Shown piece after piece: positions 1-8,129 of a stretch of 64,000 bases of DNA. Position 1 is the stretch's first letter. Each line of letters opens with the position of its first letter. The notes under the pieces were generated by a model, which searched no databases, had not been told where the DNA came from, and saw only the letters and a list, made by a program, of their open reading frames with translations. Source of the stretch: Poseidonocella sedimentorum (lineage in GTDB: Bacteria > Pseudomonadota > Alphaproteobacteria > Rhodobacterales > Rhodobacteraceae); NCBI RefSeq assembly GCF_900116005.1, contig NZ_FOYI01000006.1, positions 124,001 to 188,000 on the forward strand, given 5' to 3'. Both the position numbers and the translations under genes were made by a program.

Positions 1-468
1 AAACGCGCGCTGCTCGACAAGCTCGACGAGCTCGTCCAGTTCGATCTGCCGCCGAGCCTCGTGGAGGCCGAAGCCAAGCAGATCGCGCATCAGCTCTGGC
101 ACGAGGAAAACCCCGACGTTCAGGGCCACGATCACCCCGAGATCGAGACCACCGAGGAGCACAGCAAGCTTGCCGAGCGCCGCGTGCGCCTTGGCCTGTT
201 GCTGGCCGAGATGGGCCAGAAGGCGGAGATCACCGTGACCGACGCCGAGATGACCCAGGCGATCATGAACCAGGCGCGTCAGTACCCGGGCCAGGAGCGG
301 CAGTTCTTCGAGTTCGTGCAACAGAACCAGCAGATGCAGCAACAGCTCCGCGCGCCGATTTTCGAGGACAAGGTTGTCGATCACGTGATCGATCAGGCCA
401 CCGTCACCGAGACGGAAATGTCCAAGGACGATCTTCAGAAAGCCGTGGAAGCGCTCGACGAGGAGTGA
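1..468 (+). CDS. tig: Trigger factor, C-terminal part (gene starts before the window)
   Basis: The reading frame is open from base 1, so the 5' end is missing; 155 residues remain. Trigger factor is the ribosome-associated chaperone and prolyl isomerase that first meets nascent chains. What remains matches the helical C-terminal chaperone region: a [14 protein letters not shown] stretch, then long amphipathic helices rich in Gln/Glu ([10 protein letters not shown]) and an acidic end (EALDEE). The FKBP-type isomerase domain would lie upstream. A hairpin with a T-run follows the stop. Identification rests on the C-terminal pattern only. Confidence 0.9.
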   Translation, partial: KRALLDKLDELVQFDLPPSLVEAEAKQIAHQLWHEENPDVQGHDHPEIETTEEHSKLAERRVRLGLLLAEMGQKAEITVTDAEMTQAIMNQARQYPGQERQFFEFVQQNQQMQQQLRAPIFEDKVVDHVIDQATVTETEMSKDDLQKAVEALDEE

Positions 469-496
469 TCGCGCCTTTTGCGATGGAAACCGAGAT

Positions 497-524
497 CGGG
501 GGCTTTTCGGGCCCCCGTTTTCAT
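497..524 (+). terminator. Rho-independent terminator after tig
   Basis: CGGGGGC (497-503) pairs with GCCCCCG (511-517) around a 7-base loop and is followed by TTTTCATTT. It lies 29 bases after the tig stop and isolates tig from the DUF1499 gene. Confidence 0.8.
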
Positions 525-592
525 TTGATGAATTGCGCATGTCGCCGCCCCGCGCGGCCCGGGCAATCACTGGTAGAGGAATGGCCAGACGG

Positions 593-1009
593 ATGAGTGC
601 AACCCTGATCATGATCATCGCGCTGATCGCCGTGATCGGCGTTGTGGCCGCGCTGGTGCGGCTCTCGCCCTCTGAACCGGCGCGCTGGCACGCGGGCGCC
701 GAGTTCGGCCCGGACGCGGACATGGCCGGCGGCGTGACGCGCAATATCGCGGGCGGCGAGGAGACCTTCGCGCGGCTTATCGCCATCATCGAGGCAACGC
801 CCCGGACCGAGCGGCTCGCCGGATCGGCCGAAGGCGCGCGCGTGACCTTTCTCACCCGCTCACGCCTTTGGGGCTTTCCCGATTACACCACCATCGCGCG
901 CGTCGCGCCGGACCGGATCGCGATCCTCGCCCGGCTCCGGTTCGGCAGCTCGGACATGGGCGTCAATCGCAAGCGGGTCGAGGGTTGGCTCGCCGCGCTT
1001 GAGGGTTGA
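593..1009 (+). CDS. DUF1499 family membrane-anchored protein
   Basis: About 138 residues: an N-terminal hydrophobic helix (roughly residues 2-22) and then a small soluble domain. The pattern FARLIAIIEATPRTERLAG, then VTFLTRSRLWGFPDYTTI and a C-terminal GVNRKRVEGWLAAL matches DUF1499, a family of unknown function. The start is uncertain: ATG codons at 539, 581 and 593 and a TTG at 533 are in frame. AGAGGA at 575-580 favours 593 because it abuts 581. It stands alone between the tig terminator and prfA. Confidence 0.7.
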   Translation: MSATLIMIIALIAVIGVVAALVRLSPSEPARWHAGAEFGPDADMAGGVTRNIAGGEETFARLIAIIEATPRTERLAGSAEGARVTFLTRSRLWGFPDYTTIARVAPDRIAILARLRFGSSDMGVNRKRVEGWLAALEG

Positions 1010-1055
1010 GCCAAACGGCTTGACCGCGCGCGGCGCTTGAGCGAAGGACGGGCGC

Positions 1056-2108
1056 ATGGTTCCCGCAGAGAGATTGGATCAGATTGTCGGGCGGTTCGAG
1101 TTTCTCGAAGCGCAACTGGCCGAGGGCGGCGGCGCGGATTTCGCGCAGCTTTCGCGCGAGTATGCCGAATTGCGCCCCGTGGTCGAACAGATCGCCGAGT
1201 ACCGGCGCCTTGTCCGCGATATCGCCGAGGCCGACGCCCTGCTCGATGATCCCGACATGGGCGAGCTTGCGCGCGAGGAATTGCCCGGCCTGCGGGCGCG
1301 ATTGCCGGAGGCGGAGCACGCCTTGCAACTGTCGCTCCTGCCGCGCGATGCGGCGGATGCCCGGCCCGCGATCCTCGAGATCCGGCCCGGGACCGGGGGC
1401 GACGAGGCCGCGCTCTTCGCGTCCGATCTGCTGCGCATGTACCAGCGCTACGCCGAGGCGCGCGGCTGGAAGGTGGAGCTGCTCGAAGAGCAGGTGACCG
1501 AGCTTGGCGGGATCAAGGAGGTTGTCGCGCGGATCGCCGGCGAGAACGTCTTTGCCCGGCTCAAGTTCGAAAGCGGCGTGCACCGGGTGCAGCGCGTGCC
1601 GGAGACCGAGAGCGGCGGGCGGATCCACACCTCGGCGGCGACGGTGGCAGTGCTGCCGGAGGCCGAGGATGTCGATATCCACATCGATCCGCAGGAGATC
1701 CGCATCGACACGATGCGCGCGTCCGGCGCGGGCGGGCAACACGTCAACACCACCGACAGCGCGGTGCGGATCACCCATATCCCGAGCGGGATCGTCGTCA
1801 CCTCCTCGGAGAAATCGCAGCACCGGAACCGCGAGATCGCGATGCAGGTGCTCAAGACGCGACTGTTCGATCTGGAGCGGCAGCGGGCCGCGGATGCGCG
1901 CAGCGCGAACCGCAAGGCGCAGGTCGGCAGTGGCGACCGGTCCGAGCGCATCCGGACCTATAATTTCCCGCAAGGGCGCATGACCGACCACCGCATCAAC
2001 CTCACGCTCTACAAGCTCGATCAGGTGATGCAGGGCGATCTGGACGAGGCGATCGACGCGCTCATCGCCGACCATCAGGCGCGGCTCTTGGCCGAGATGG
2101 GGCAATGA
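1056..2108 (+). CDS. prfA: Peptide chain release factor 1
   Basis: 350 residues, full length for RF1. The factor recognises UAA and UAG stop codons in the ribosomal A site and triggers hydrolysis of peptidyl-tRNA. The catalytic GGQ is at residues 226-228 within GAGGQHVN. The stop-codon-reading tripeptide is PET at 182-184 in [10 protein letters not shown], the RF1-type position (E. coli has PAT). The ATG at 1056 starts the usual [11 protein letters not shown]-terminus. The stop overlaps the prmC start by four bases (ATGA), which couples the factor to the methylase that modifies its GGQ glutamine. Confidence 0.96.
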   Translation: MVPAERLDQIVGRFEFLEAQLAEGGGADFAQLSREYAELRPVVEQIAEYRRLVRDIAEADALLDDPDMGELAREELPGLRARLPEAEHALQLSLLPRDAADARPAILEIRPGTGGDEAALFASDLLRMYQRYAEARGWKVELLEEQVTELGGIKEVVARIAGENVFARLKFESGVHRVQRVPETESGGRIHTSAATVAVLPEAEDVDIHIDPQEIRIDTMRASGAGGQHVNTTDSAVRITHIPSGIVVTSSEKSQHRNREIAMQVLKTRLFDLERQRAADARSANRKAQVGSGDRSERIRTYNFPQGRMTDHRINLTLYKLDQVMQGDLDEAIDALIADHQARLLAEMGQ

Positions 2109-2941
2109 CCGCGGGCAAGGCGCTGGCCGAGGCGGTGGCCCGTCTGCGCGCGGCCGGTGTCGCCGATCCGGCCCGCGATGCGCGCCGGCTTCTGGCCCAT
2201 GCCGCCCGGATTGAGGCGAGCAGGGTGACGCTGATTGCGCCCGAGGACCTCGCCCCCGACATCGCCCGCAATTTCGAAACGCTGGTGATGCGGCGCGAGG
2301 CCCGCGTGCCGGTGTCGCATCTGGTGGGCGAGCGGGCGTTCTACGGCCGGCAATTCACCGTCTCGCGTCATGTGCTTGACCCGCGTCCCGAGACGGAAAT
2401 CCTTGTGGAGGCGGCCCTCGCCGAGCCTTTCGCCGAGGTGCTCGATCTGGGGACCGGGTCGGGCTGCATCCTCGTGACGCTGCTGGCCGAGCGCGCGGGC
2501 GCGGTGGGCGTGGGGGTCGATATCTCCGAAGCGGCCTGCCTTGTCGCTGCGACCAACGCGGTGCGGCACGAGGTCGCCGACCGGGCGGAGATCCTGCTGT
2601 CGGACTGGTTCGGGGCCGTCACTGGGCGGTTTGATCTCATCGTGGCGAACCCGCCCTATATCGCCGAGGCCGAAATGGCCGGGCTGGAGCCCGATGTGCG
2701 CGATCACGAGCCACACCTTGCGCTGACCGACGGGGCCGACGGGCTGAGCGCCTATCGCGCGATTGCCGCGGGCGTGGGGGGGCATCTGGCGCCGGGCGGG
2801 CGGCTTCTTGTGGAGATCGGCCCGACCCAGGGCGCACCCGTCCGCGAGATATTCGTTCAGGCCGGCTTCGCGCGGGTTGAGGTGCTCCGGGATCTCGATG
2901 GGCGCGACAGGGTGGTGATCGGCGCGCAATTGGCGCAATGA
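2105..2941 (+). CDS. prmC: Release factor glutamine N5-methyltransferase
   Basis: 278 residues. PrmC uses S-adenosylmethionine to methylate the Gln of the GGQ motif in release factors. The SAM-binding glycine loop GTGSG is at residues 116-120 ([13 protein letters not shown]), and the catalytic NPPY is at 182-185 ([12 protein letters not shown]). An N-terminal helical domain of about 80 residues, typical of HemK/PrmC, precedes them. The start overlaps prfA by four bases, and translational coupling is likely. Confidence 0.95.
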   Translation: MTAGKALAEAVARLRAAGVADPARDARRLLAHAARIEASRVTLIAPEDLAPDIARNFETLVMRREARVPVSHLVGERAFYGRQFTVSRHVLDPRPETEILVEAALAEPFAEVLDLGTGSGCILVTLLAERAGAVGVGVDISEAACLVAATNAVRHEVADRAEILLSDWFGAVTGRFDLIVANPPYIAEAEMAGLEPDVRDHEPHLALTDGADGLSAYRAIAAGVGGHLAPGGRLLVEIGPTQGAPVREIFVQAGFARVEVLRDLDGRDRVVIGAQLAQ

Positions 2942-3005
2942 ATCGCACATTGGCCTTGTCACGGGGGGCAAGTCATGGTTAGAAAAGACGTCTGCACATG
3001 AGACA

Positions 3006-3020
3006 GGGCCTGAAAGGCCC
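3006..3020 (+). other. Hairpin in the untranslated leader of the DUF4167 gene
   Basis: GGGCCT (3006-3011) and AGGCCC (3015-3020) form a tight stem with a 3-base loop. No T-run follows, so it is not an intrinsic terminator of prmC. The region 2942-3118 is less GC-rich than the flanking genes and probably holds the promoter and leader of the downstream gene. No known riboswitch class was recognised. Confidence 0.35.
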
Positions 3021-3118
3021 GGTGCAACCCTAAGCCGAACATGATGGTTCTTATATGAGCTTCCACGCACGGGGCGCGGAACGGGACCAGGACAAAACAC
3101 AGGCTAGATCAGTAACTA

Positions 3119-3718
3119 ATGAGATCTTCGAAATCACGTTCGCGGAATAAGAACCGCAACCGGTCCATGGGCAATATCGTCAACCGTGTGTTTGACAGCT
3201 CCGGCCCGGAAGGGAAGGTGCGCGGTACGCCGCAGCAAATCATCGAAAAGTACAACCAGCTCGCGCGGGATGCCCAGCTGTCCAATGACCGCGTTGCCGC
3301 CGAGAACTTTCAGCAGCACGCGGAGCATTATCTGCGGATGCTGGCCGAAGCGACCCGCGAGCAGGACACCCGCCGCGAGGAGCAGGAGCGCCACAACCGC
3401 GAGCGGCAAGCCGAACGCGACCGCGAGCGCTCCGGGCGGCAGGACCGCGACAACACCTCCGCGCCCGATCCGGCCACCGCGCCGCAGCCCGATGTGATCG
3501 ACACCGGCGATAGCGACGGCGACAGCGGGCTGGTGGAGACGCCGGAGGCGGCCAAACCGCGGGCCCGCAAGCCGCGCGCGCGCAAGCCCAAGCCGGAATC
3601 GCAGCCCACAGAGGCGAAGGCGGAGACTCCAGCGGAGACGCCGGCAGAGCCCAAGGCGGAAAAGCCCGCCAAAGCGGAGCCGTCAGCGGAAGCCAAGACG
3701 CCCGACGCGGCTGAGTAA
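3119..3718 (+). CDS. DUF4167 domain protein, predicted RNA-binding
   Basis: 199 residues. The N-terminal 75 or so carry the DUF4167 pattern: a basic start (RSKSRSRNKNRNRS), then FDSSGPEGKVRGTP, QQIIEKYNQLARDAQLSNDR and AENFQQHAEHYLRML. This domain is conserved in alphaproteobacteria and is thought, from composition, to bind nucleic acid. The rest is low-complexity: an Arg/Glu coiled stretch, then Ala/Lys/Glu/Pro repeats (RKPRARKPK, ETPAETPAEPKAEKP). The gene is alone on its strand and is preceded by a 177-base leader. No enzymatic function is visible. Confidence 0.8.
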   Translation: MRSSKSRSRNKNRNRSMGNIVNRVFDSSGPEGKVRGTPQQIIEKYNQLARDAQLSNDRVAAENFQQHAEHYLRMLAEATREQDTRREEQERHNRERQAERDRERSGRQDRDNTSAPDPATAPQPDVIDTGDSDGDSGLVETPEAAKPRARKPRARKPKPESQPTEAKAETPAETPAEPKAEKPAKAEPSAEAKTPDAAE

Positions 3719-4123
3719 ATCTCTCGGTAGCGTGTCGGTCAGCCGCTCGCTTGCTGATCGATCTCGCGCCTTTGAGCCGTGATAGGCCTATTGCCCGGTC
3801 TTCTCAGGGCAATGATGCTGTATCCTGCGCGACGCGTCAGCCGCCGTTTCTATCTGAAACGGCCCAATGCGCCCGCCAACGCGGTTGAATGACGAAACGC
3901 TCCGAGGCTCGCAGCTGGACGTTTTGGTGCGGTCATACTCTCTATGCCCGCAGCGTTGATACTGGGTCTTCCGATTGATCAGGATACTGCGGGGAACCGT
4001 TCTTTCCTTGATGTGAAGACGCGCGCCACTGGCTTGCGACGAGCTTAGACACATTCAGAGTTCTTGGTTTTTGGGCGTTTTTAGGCTATGGATTAGCCTT
4101 ATAGTGTCCGAGAGGAACTAGAT
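3719..4123. other. 405-base gap without a recognisable gene
   Basis: Between the DUF4167 gene and the VPLPA-CTERM gene. Base composition drops here and stays lower through the next gene. The largest open frame (reverse strand, about 3788-4054) has no family pattern, no ribosome site and non-native composition. A short dyad AGGCT..AGCCT lies at about 4083-4100, just before the next gene. It could be the scar of an older insertion, but no transposase motif or terminal repeat was found. Confidence 0.5.
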
Positions 4124-4921
4124 ATGTTGCCAGGAATTGCAAAGATTACCGCAGCAGCTATCGCCATATCCGCAAGCATCGTTGGCGTAGAGCGCGCGCA
4201 TGCCGTCACAGTTACCCCCATCACCGCCGGCGTTGCTATATCATCCGTCGTCGTCGGGGCCGCCGGTGCGACTGAATCGGGGGTAAATGATCAAAGAAGC
4301 CTCTGGAATCGCAGGATCATAGGTTTCCTGTCGGGCGTTATCGTCGTAGCCGATCCTGATCCCGCAACATTTTTGAGTGGAACGAGCGTCTTCGCGTATC
4401 CCGAAGAGTTGTTGGAGTTCGAGGGATTGGTTTGGTTTGGCCCATTCTCTGATATGTCCTCCAGTGACAGCGGGCCCGTTGCCGTCGACCCGGTGCAAGG
4501 GTCCGGCTTTACCGCTGATCCTGTTCTACTCACAAATCAAGGGCCGAACCCGGATCTGCTCGTGGAGACGCCGATCGTTGAGGCGGGTCGAGTGACTGTG
4601 ACCTGGTCCGCCGAGCCCGATGGCATCATTGGCGAAACACCGTCGGTCAACATGTTCGGCGCGGTGTTCAAAAATATCTCGGGGAGCCCTCTTCAATTCT
4701 CCACTCTTCCACCTGGCTCGACGTCGTCAAACCTCCATCAGGTCACGGAAGAACAGTCCTTTATCTGCATTCCGCCTGGTGAGACCGCGCCGCGTGGCTG
4801 TGGCTACCCGGATGATCCGATCCGGTTTGGCGTGACCCCCGTGCCATTGCCGGCCACCATGCCGTTCATGCTGCTTTCGATCGGCGTGTTCGGCGTATCG
4901 ATGCGTATGCGCCGTCGGTAA
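4124..4921 (+). CDS. Exported protein with VPLPA-CTERM sorting tail
   Basis: 265 residues. The N-terminus is a signal peptide: Lys7, a hydrophobic core AAAIAISASIVGV, and a likely cleavage after AHA at 25-27. The C-terminus has the tripartite form of an exosortase target: VPLPA at 240-244, a hydrophobic helix (MPFMLLSIGVFGVSM) and a basic end (RMRRR). This matches the VPLPA-CTERM tails known from Rhodobacterales, processed by an exosortase-type enzyme; none is encoded in the window. The roughly 210-residue middle is acidic and Ser/Thr/Pro/Gly-rich with no recognised domain; two Cys (CIPPGETAPRGC) near 222-233 may form a disulfide. AGAGGA before the ATG supports the start. GC is visibly lower than its neighbours. 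Confidence 0.72.
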   Translation: MLPGIAKITAAAIAISASIVGVERAHAVTVTPITAGVAISSVVVGAAGATESGVNDQRSLWNRRIIGFLSGVIVVADPDPATFLSGTSVFAYPEELLEFEGLVWFGPFSDMSSSDSGPVAVDPVQGSGFTADPVLLTNQGPNPDLLVETPIVEAGRVTVTWSAEPDGIIGETPSVNMFGAVFKNISGSPLQFSTLPPGSTSSNLHQVTEEQSFICIPPGETAPRGCGYPDDPIRFGVTPVPLPATMPFMLLSIGVFGVSMRMRRR

Positions 4922-5048
4922 ACTCAGGCTGTAGTCGAGGCTGGGTCCACCAGACGGGCAGGTCCTTCGCGGGCGGGTGTCACGCTGAACGTCGCGCGCC
5001 GGTGTTGGATTTGAGCCTCGGGCGAATGGGCCTCGGCAATCCCGGGTG

Positions 5049-5891
5049 TCAGCTGCGTTTCAATTCCCGGGCCAATGCACAGAACCCTTCGAGCGGGATC
5101 TCTTCGGCCCGTGCGGTGGGTTTGAGGCCCGCTGCAAGCAGCCGGTCTTCGATGTCCGGCGCAAGCCCTTTGAGCGCGGCGCGGAGCATCTTGCGACGCT
5201 GGTTGAAGGCGGCCGCGACCACCCGTTCCAGAACCTTCTGATCCGCCTCGAACTTCGGAGTTTCCAGCGCGGTCAGGTGGACCACCGACGAGCTGACCTT
5301 GGGCGGCGGGGTGAAAGCTTCGGGCGGGAGTTGCATGACGATCCGCGCCTCGCACCGCCATTGCGCGAGGATCGCGAGGCGGCCGTAGGCCTTGCTGCCC
5401 GGCCGGGCCACGATCCTCTCAGCCACCTCCCGCTGGAACATGAGCGTCAGGCTTGACCAGACGGGCGGCCATTCGGGCGGCGTGAGCCAGCGCACCAGCA
5501 GCTCCGTCCCCACGTTGTAGGGCAGGTTGGCGACGATGCGGATCGGCGGGGTGAGATGCGCGAGCGGATCGAGGCTGAGCGCATCGGCGTTGATCACCTC
5601 CAGCCGCCCGGGATAGGCCGCGGCGATCTCGGCGAGGGCGGGCAGGCAGCGGGCGTCCTTCTCGACGGCCAGCACCTTGCGCGCGCCTTCGGCCAGCAGC
5701 CCGCGCGTCAATCCGCCCGGGCCGGGGCCCACTTCGAGCACGTCCGAGCCGCTCAGATCGCCCGCCTGTCGCGCGATCTTGGCCGTGAGGTTGAGATCGA
5801 GCAAAAAGTTCTGGCCCAGCGATTTCTTGGCCGAAAGTCCGTGGGTGGTGATCACGTCGCGCAGGGGGGGGAGGGCATCTATTCCGCTCAT
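5049..5891 (-). CDS. rsmA: 16S rRNA adenine(1518/1519)-N6 dimethyltransferase
   Basis: 280 residues. RsmA (KsgA) dimethylates two adjacent adenines in the 3' hairpin of 16S rRNA during small-subunit maturation. Visible motifs: [11 protein letters not shown] near residue 22, the SAM-binding [16 protein letters not shown], the catalytic [11 protein letters not shown] near 122, and a C-terminal [13 protein letters not shown] typical of this family. It is the last gene of the lptF-to-rsmA operon. Its start overlaps the pdxA stop by four bases. Confidence 0.96.
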   Translation of the reverse strand: MSGIDALPPLRDVITTHGLSAKKSLGQNFLLDLNLTAKIARQAGDLSGSDVLEVGPGPGGLTRGLLAEGARKVLAVEKDARCLPALAEIAAAYPGRLEVINADALSLDPLAHLTPPIRIVANLPYNVGTELLVRWLTPPEWPPVWSSLTLMFQREVAERIVARPGSKAYGRLAILAQWRCEARIVMQLPPEAFTPPPKVSSSVVHLTALETPKFEADQKVLERVVAAAFNQRRKMLRAALKGLAPDIEDRLLAAGLKPTARAEEIPLEGFCALARELKRS

Positions 5892-6871
5892 GCGCGGGCC
5901 TCTGCCATGCGCGCGGCGAGCCGCAGGGCGGCGATCGTCGAGCGCGGATCGGCGATGCCGCGGCCCGCGATGTCGAAGGCGGTCCCGTGATCGGGCGAGG
6001 TGCGCACGAAGGGCAGGCCGAGCGTGACGTTGACCCCTTGGGCGAAATCGAGAGTCTTGATCGGAATGAGCGCCTGATCGTGATACATCGCGATCGCCGC
6101 GTCATAGCGGGGCAGGGCTTCGGCGTGGAACATCGTGTCGGCCGAGAGCGGCCCGGCGAGGGTCATCCCCTCGGCGCGGAGCGCATCGAGCACCGGCGTG
6201 ATCCGCTCGATCTCTTCGCGCCCCATCGCGCCGCCTTCGCCCGCGTGGGGGTTGAGCCCGGCCACGGCAAGGCGCGGTGCGGGGATGCCGAAATCGCGCT
6301 GGAGGGCGGCGTGGGTGATGCGGATCGTCTGCTCCAGCAGCTCGGCGGTCAGGGCCGAGGGCACGTCGCGCAGCGGGATGTGGATCGTCGTGGGCACCAC
6401 GCGCAGCGCGTCGCAGGCCAGCATCATCACGACGCGGGGAACGCCAGCGAGAGCGGCGAGAAACTCGGTATGCCCCGGGTAGGCGAAACCCGCGCCGTCC
6501 TGCAGCGCCTTCTTGTTGATCGGCGCCGTGCAGAGCGCCGAGGCCGCGCCGGAGCGCACCAGATCGACCGCGCGGGCGATGACGTCGATGACGCTCTGGG
6601 CGTTTTCGGGCGTCGGTGTGCCCGGTGTGGCGGGGGCGGGAAAGGCATGAGGCAGGACGGGCAGGATGCCCGGCGCGATCCCCTGCGCGTCCTCGGGGGC
6701 GGCGATCTCGCGCAGCGCGGTGCCCTTGGGCAGATGCGCCGGATCGCCGAGCCAGACGAAAGGGACCTCCGCCCCGAGCTGTGCCCGCGCGCGCGGGGCA
6801 AGCTCGGGCCCGACGCCCGCAGGCTCGCCGCAGGTCACGATGACGGGAGGGCGGGGCGCCGCGGTGCTCAT
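5888..6871 (-). CDS. pdxA: 4-hydroxythreonine-4-phosphate dehydrogenase
   Basis: 327 residues from the ATG at 6871. PdxA oxidises 4-phosphohydroxy-L-threonine in pyridoxal phosphate synthesis. Family patterns: [12 protein letters not shown] at the N-terminus, [28 protein letters not shown] with a metal-binding His, and [12 protein letters not shown] followed by [13 protein letters not shown] with the other metal His residues. Its ATG overlaps the surA stop and its stop overlaps the rsmA start, both by four bases. Grouping with surA and rsmA is conserved from gamma- to alphaproteobacteria. Confidence 0.95.
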   Translation of the reverse strand: MSTAAPRPPVIVTCGEPAGVGPELAPRARAQLGAEVPFVWLGDPAHLPKGTALREIAAPEDAQGIAPGILPVLPHAFPAPATPGTPTPENAQSVIDVIARAVDLVRSGAASALCTAPINKKALQDGAGFAYPGHTEFLAALAGVPRVVMMLACDALRVVPTTIHIPLRDVPSALTAELLEQTIRITHAALQRDFGIPAPRLAVAGLNPHAGEGGAMGREEIERITPVLDALRAEGMTLAGPLSADTMFHAEALPRYDAAIAMYHDQALIPIKTLDFAQGVNVTLGLPFVRTSPDHGTAFDIAGRGIADPRSTIAALRLAARMAEARA

Positions 6872-8109
6872 TCCTCGACGATGAGCGCGTCGGCCTTGAG
6901 CTCGGCCATGTAGCTGTCGGCAAAGGCGGCGAGCTTGGCGTTGCGCAGCTGGGTTGCCACCGTACCGCGATCCGCGCCCTCGGCGGCCTCGGCCGTGCGC
7001 CCGCAGAGCATCAGCAGGACCAGCGTTTGCCCCTCGTTGCGCGTGAGCATGGTCGAGGTTTCGCCCGGATCGAGCTTGGCCAGCTCGATGGCCACGTCCT
7101 GGGGGACCTGATCGGGCGGCAGCACGCTGCGCTCCAGCTGCTCTTCCGGCAGGCCCTTGGCCGCGCCGTAGAGATCGTCGCAACTGTCGGCCCGCGCGGC
7201 GATGCGCGCGGCCTGAGCCAGGGTCTCTTCGCTGCGGCCCCCGGCAAGGTAGAAGCTCGCATAGTCGATCGCGGCAAAGCTCTGCTCCGGCGCGCCCGTC
7301 TCTTCGATGGCGCGGAGCTGGAACAGCGCGATGGCGTTTTCCAGCGGCAGCGGATCGCTCACCTCGCCGGGTGTGAGGCCGAGCACGATGCCGCGCAGCG
7401 CCGGGGGAAGCTGGCTCAGCGGCATCCAGTTGATCCGCCCGCCCTGATCACGGGTCGGCGCGTAGGAGAGCGCGCGGGCCTCGGCGGCGAAGGCGCCGAT
7501 CGAGGTCAGGCGGCTGATCCGCTCGGCGGTCGCCTGGGCCGCGGCGGCTTCGCCCGGGGGGGCGGGCAGGATGATCTCGGAGAGCAGCACCCGGACGCCC
7601 GAGGCATCGCCGCTGCCGCCGGCGAGCGCGCGGTCGATCTCGTCCTCGCTCACTTGCGCGCGGGCGGAAAACCGTGCCCGCACCAGCTCGCGCCAGCCCA
7701 TCCCCGCTTCGACGAAATCGCGCAGGGTCGCGGCGTCAACGCCTTGCGAGGCCAGCACCTGAAGGAACTGCTCGAGGCTCAGATTGGCGCGGCCGGCAAA
7801 CTCGGTCATGCCCTCGCGGATCTGTTCGTCCGTCAAGGCAAGCCCGGCGGCGCGCGCGGCCTCGCGCCGGAGCCGATCCTCGATCAGCCCCTCGCGGGCG
7901 AGCGCGCCCAGATCGCCGGGATTGCGCAGCGCCTGCAGCAGCCGCTCGCGTTGGCGCAACTCATAGGCCGTGATGACCTGATCGTTGACGCGGATCACCG
8001 GGGAAAACAGCGCCTGGGCGGAGAGGCTGGCCGGCAGGGCGGACAGCAGCCCGAGGCCGAGACAGAGCGGCAGGGCGAGGATCGCGGCGAGAGGGGAAAA
8101 CCGGCGCAT
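6868..8109 (-). CDS. surA: Periplasmic SurA-like peptidyl-prolyl isomerase/chaperone
   Basis: 413 residues. SurA-type proteins escort unfolded outer-membrane proteins such as LptD across the periplasm. A signal peptide is evident (RRFSPLAAILALPLCLGLGL, likely cleavage after LSA). Next come the SurA N-terminal helical domain (VIRVNDQVITAYELRQRERLL), a parvulin-type domain in the middle (VRVLLSEIILPAP, then GGRINWMPLSQLPPALR) and a C-terminal helix. AAGGAGG lies four bases before the ATG at 8109 and fixes the start. It is 20 bases after lptD, its likely client. One parvulin domain is clear; a second is doubtful. Confidence 0.88.
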   Translation of the reverse strand: MRRFSPLAAILALPLCLGLGLLSALPASLSAQALFSPVIRVNDQVITAYELRQRERLLQALRNPGDLGALAREGLIEDRLRREAARAAGLALTDEQIREGMTEFAGRANLSLEQFLQVLASQGVDAATLRDFVEAGMGWRELVRARFSARAQVSEDEIDRALAGGSGDASGVRVLLSEIILPAPPGEAAAAQATAERISRLTSIGAFAAEARALSYAPTRDQGGRINWMPLSQLPPALRGIVLGLTPGEVSDPLPLENAIALFQLRAIEETGAPEQSFAAIDYASFYLAGGRSEETLAQAARIAARADSCDDLYGAAKGLPEEQLERSVLPPDQVPQDVAIELAKLDPGETSTMLTRNEGQTLVLLMLCGRTAEAAEGADRGTVATQLRNAKLAAFADSYMAELKADALIVEE

Positions 8110-8129
8110 AAGGCCTCCTTGGTCTTTCA

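Noticed and set aside
2942-3118. Known riboswitch (SAM, cobalamin or TPP type) before the DUF4167 gene
   Set aside because: No conserved core of these classes could be recognised, and the gene product does not fit their regulons.
3788-4054. 88-codon minus-strand frame in the lower-GC gap
   Set aside because: No ribosome site and no family match; no transposase motif or terminal inverted repeats to make it an insertion-sequence remnant.
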